Assembly: GCA_937872275.1 (NCBI GenBank)
Contig: CALMSE010000292.1
Span: 1-13,579, forward strand
Direction of reading: 5' to 3'
DNA from: an uncultured Leucobacter sp.
GTDB taxonomy: Bacteria > Actinomycetota > Actinomycetes > Actinomycetales > Microbacteriaceae
DNA length: 13,579 nucleotides
Below, piece by piece: positions 13,060 through 13,579 of this stretch; the first letter of the stretch is position 1; every line of letters starts with the position of its first letter. Both the position numbers and the translations under genes were made by a program. Below the pieces are notes generated by a model, which saw only the letters and a list, made by a program, of their open reading frames with translations, made no database searches and had not been told where the DNA came from.

Positions 13060-13404
13060 TCAGCTGTCGCGGTGGATCGCGTAGACCTTGCGCACGGTCT
13101 CGTGCACGACCCAGGTCGCGGTCTCGCCCTCGTCGATGACGAAGAGGTCGCCGGGGGTCAGCTCGACCGTCTCGCCGGTCTGGTCGACGGTGACGGTCGC
13201 GCGACCCGCGATCAGGGTGATGGTCTCGGGGCCGGGGAAGCTCGTGAGCGTGCCCGGGGCCATCTGCCAGATGCCGTGCGTGATGCCGCCCATCTTCCAG
13301 ACCGGGAGGGCGCTGATCTCCCCGTTCTCCGGGCCGATCTTGTCCCGTGCTTCGAGGGCGGCTTCGCTGACCTTCAGGTGGCGGGGCGCGATGATGTTCG
13401 ACAT
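13060..13404 (-). CDS. Small cupin-domain protein, DUF861/Cupin_3 type
   Basis: 114-residue single cupin. MGGITHGIWQMAPGTLTSFP (38-57) opens the barrel, then ETITLIAGRATVTVDQTGETVELTPGDLFVIDEGETATWVVHETVRKVYAI, the pattern of the (S)-ureidoglycine aminohydrolase-like Cupin_3 family. The usual HxH pair of metal-binding cupins is absent at the first motif, where PETITL occurs, so metal binding by the standard set is doubtful. AAAGGG lies just before the ATG. It stands alone, but its promoter carries nearly the same operator as the monooxygenase operon, so it belongs to the same regulon. Possible roles: hydrolysis or isomerisation of a pathway intermediate, or ligand sensing. Function unknown. 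Confidence 0.87.
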   Translation of the reverse strand: MSNIIAPRHLKVSEAALEARDKIGPENGEISALPVWKMGGITHGIWQMAPGTLTSFPGPETITLIAGRATVTVDQTGETVELTPGDLFVIDEGETATWVVHETVRKVYAIHRDS

Positions 13405-13465
13405 GGTTCCCTTTCGTGGGGCCGTGGGGCGGGCTCGGGAGGAGTCCGGTCCTGGTACGTACGTC

Positions 13466-13481
13466 TAGGACAAATGACCTA
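13466..13481. promoter_or_regulatory. Palindromic operator before the cupin gene
   Basis: Read on the reverse strand as TAGGTCATTTGTCCTA, it differs from the operator at 4062-4077 only in the two central bases. The likeness continues downstream: over the 27 bases 4062-4088 against 13481-13455 (reverse strand) I count 23 identities. It starts 11 bases after the cupin -10, overlapping or just beyond the start of transcription. Confidence 0.75.
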
Positions 13482-13492
13482 TTCCCCTCGCT

Positions 13493-13521
13493 ACGATAGC
13501 CCCCTTCCGCCGCCCGGTCAA
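13493..13521 (-). promoter_or_regulatory. Promoter of the cupin gene
   Basis: Reverse-strand TTGACC (13516-13521), a 17-base spacer and TATCGT (13493-13498). The layout is the same as at the monooxygenase operon. The -35 overlaps the stop codon of the gene upstream. Confidence 0.7.
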
Positions 13522-13579
13522 CGCGCGGTCCGCCCCGCGGCGAGCTTCGCGGCGAGGCGCTCGAGCTCGGCGAGCTCCG
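13518..13579 (-). CDS. C-terminal end of an unidentified leftward gene
   Basis: The reverse strand enters from the right edge with an open frame reading ELAELERLAAKLAAGRTAR and a TGA stop at 13518-13520. The leucine/alanine/glutamate pattern suggests a final amphipathic helix. Its codon use is strongly GC-ending, like the neighbours. Too little is present to name a family, and the same strand could be open by chance in such GC-rich DNA. Confidence 0.45.
   Translation of the reverse strand, partial: ELAELERLAAKLAAGRTAR

Overview
This window comes from a high-GC actinobacterium. The very high G+C at third codon positions, the TTGAC-17-TANNNT promoters, the AAAGGA-type ribosome sites and the protein families fit Microbacteriaceae (Leucobacter/Microbacterium-like), but the genus is inference. 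No RNA gene, CRISPR array, transposase or integrase is visible.

Left block (1-3300): the start of a leftward PucR-family regulator diverges from a two-gene rightward operon. That operon encodes a CoA-acylating (methyl)malonate-semialdehyde dehydrogenase and a class III omega-aminotransferase, a pair suited to beta-alanine or similar omega-amino acid catabolism (amine to semialdehyde to acyl-CoA). A perfect 25-bp inverted repeat follows it. Next comes a leftward VOC-superfamily gene (3392-3835).

Central block (4027-11139): one long rightward operon encodes an LLM flavin-dependent monooxygenase, an SDR of the mycofactocin-associated type, a second classical SDR, and a PotD/A/B/C-like ABC importer (lipoprotein, ATPase, two permeases). 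It has a near-consensus promoter with a palindromic operator at the predicted transcription start. A strong hairpin separates the binding-protein gene from the ATPase gene.

Right block (11212-13579): a leftward cluster encodes a divergent flavin reductase-like protein and two homologous TetR/AcrR regulators. A separate leftward gene encodes a small DUF861-type cupin. The last bases are the 3' end of an unidentified leftward gene.

The three catabolic transcription units (monooxygenase/transport operon, flavin reductase-TetR operon, cupin) each have a recognisable -35/-10 promoter with a 17-bp spacer. Each also carries a related 16-bp palindrome just downstream of the -10. This ties them into one regulon, probably repressed by one or both TetR proteins. 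The likely logic is import of a small, perhaps amine-containing molecule, oxygenation by the FMNH2-dependent monooxygenase fed by the flavin reductase, then one or two SDR dehydrogenations. I do not recognise the combination as a named pathway, and the substrate is unknown.
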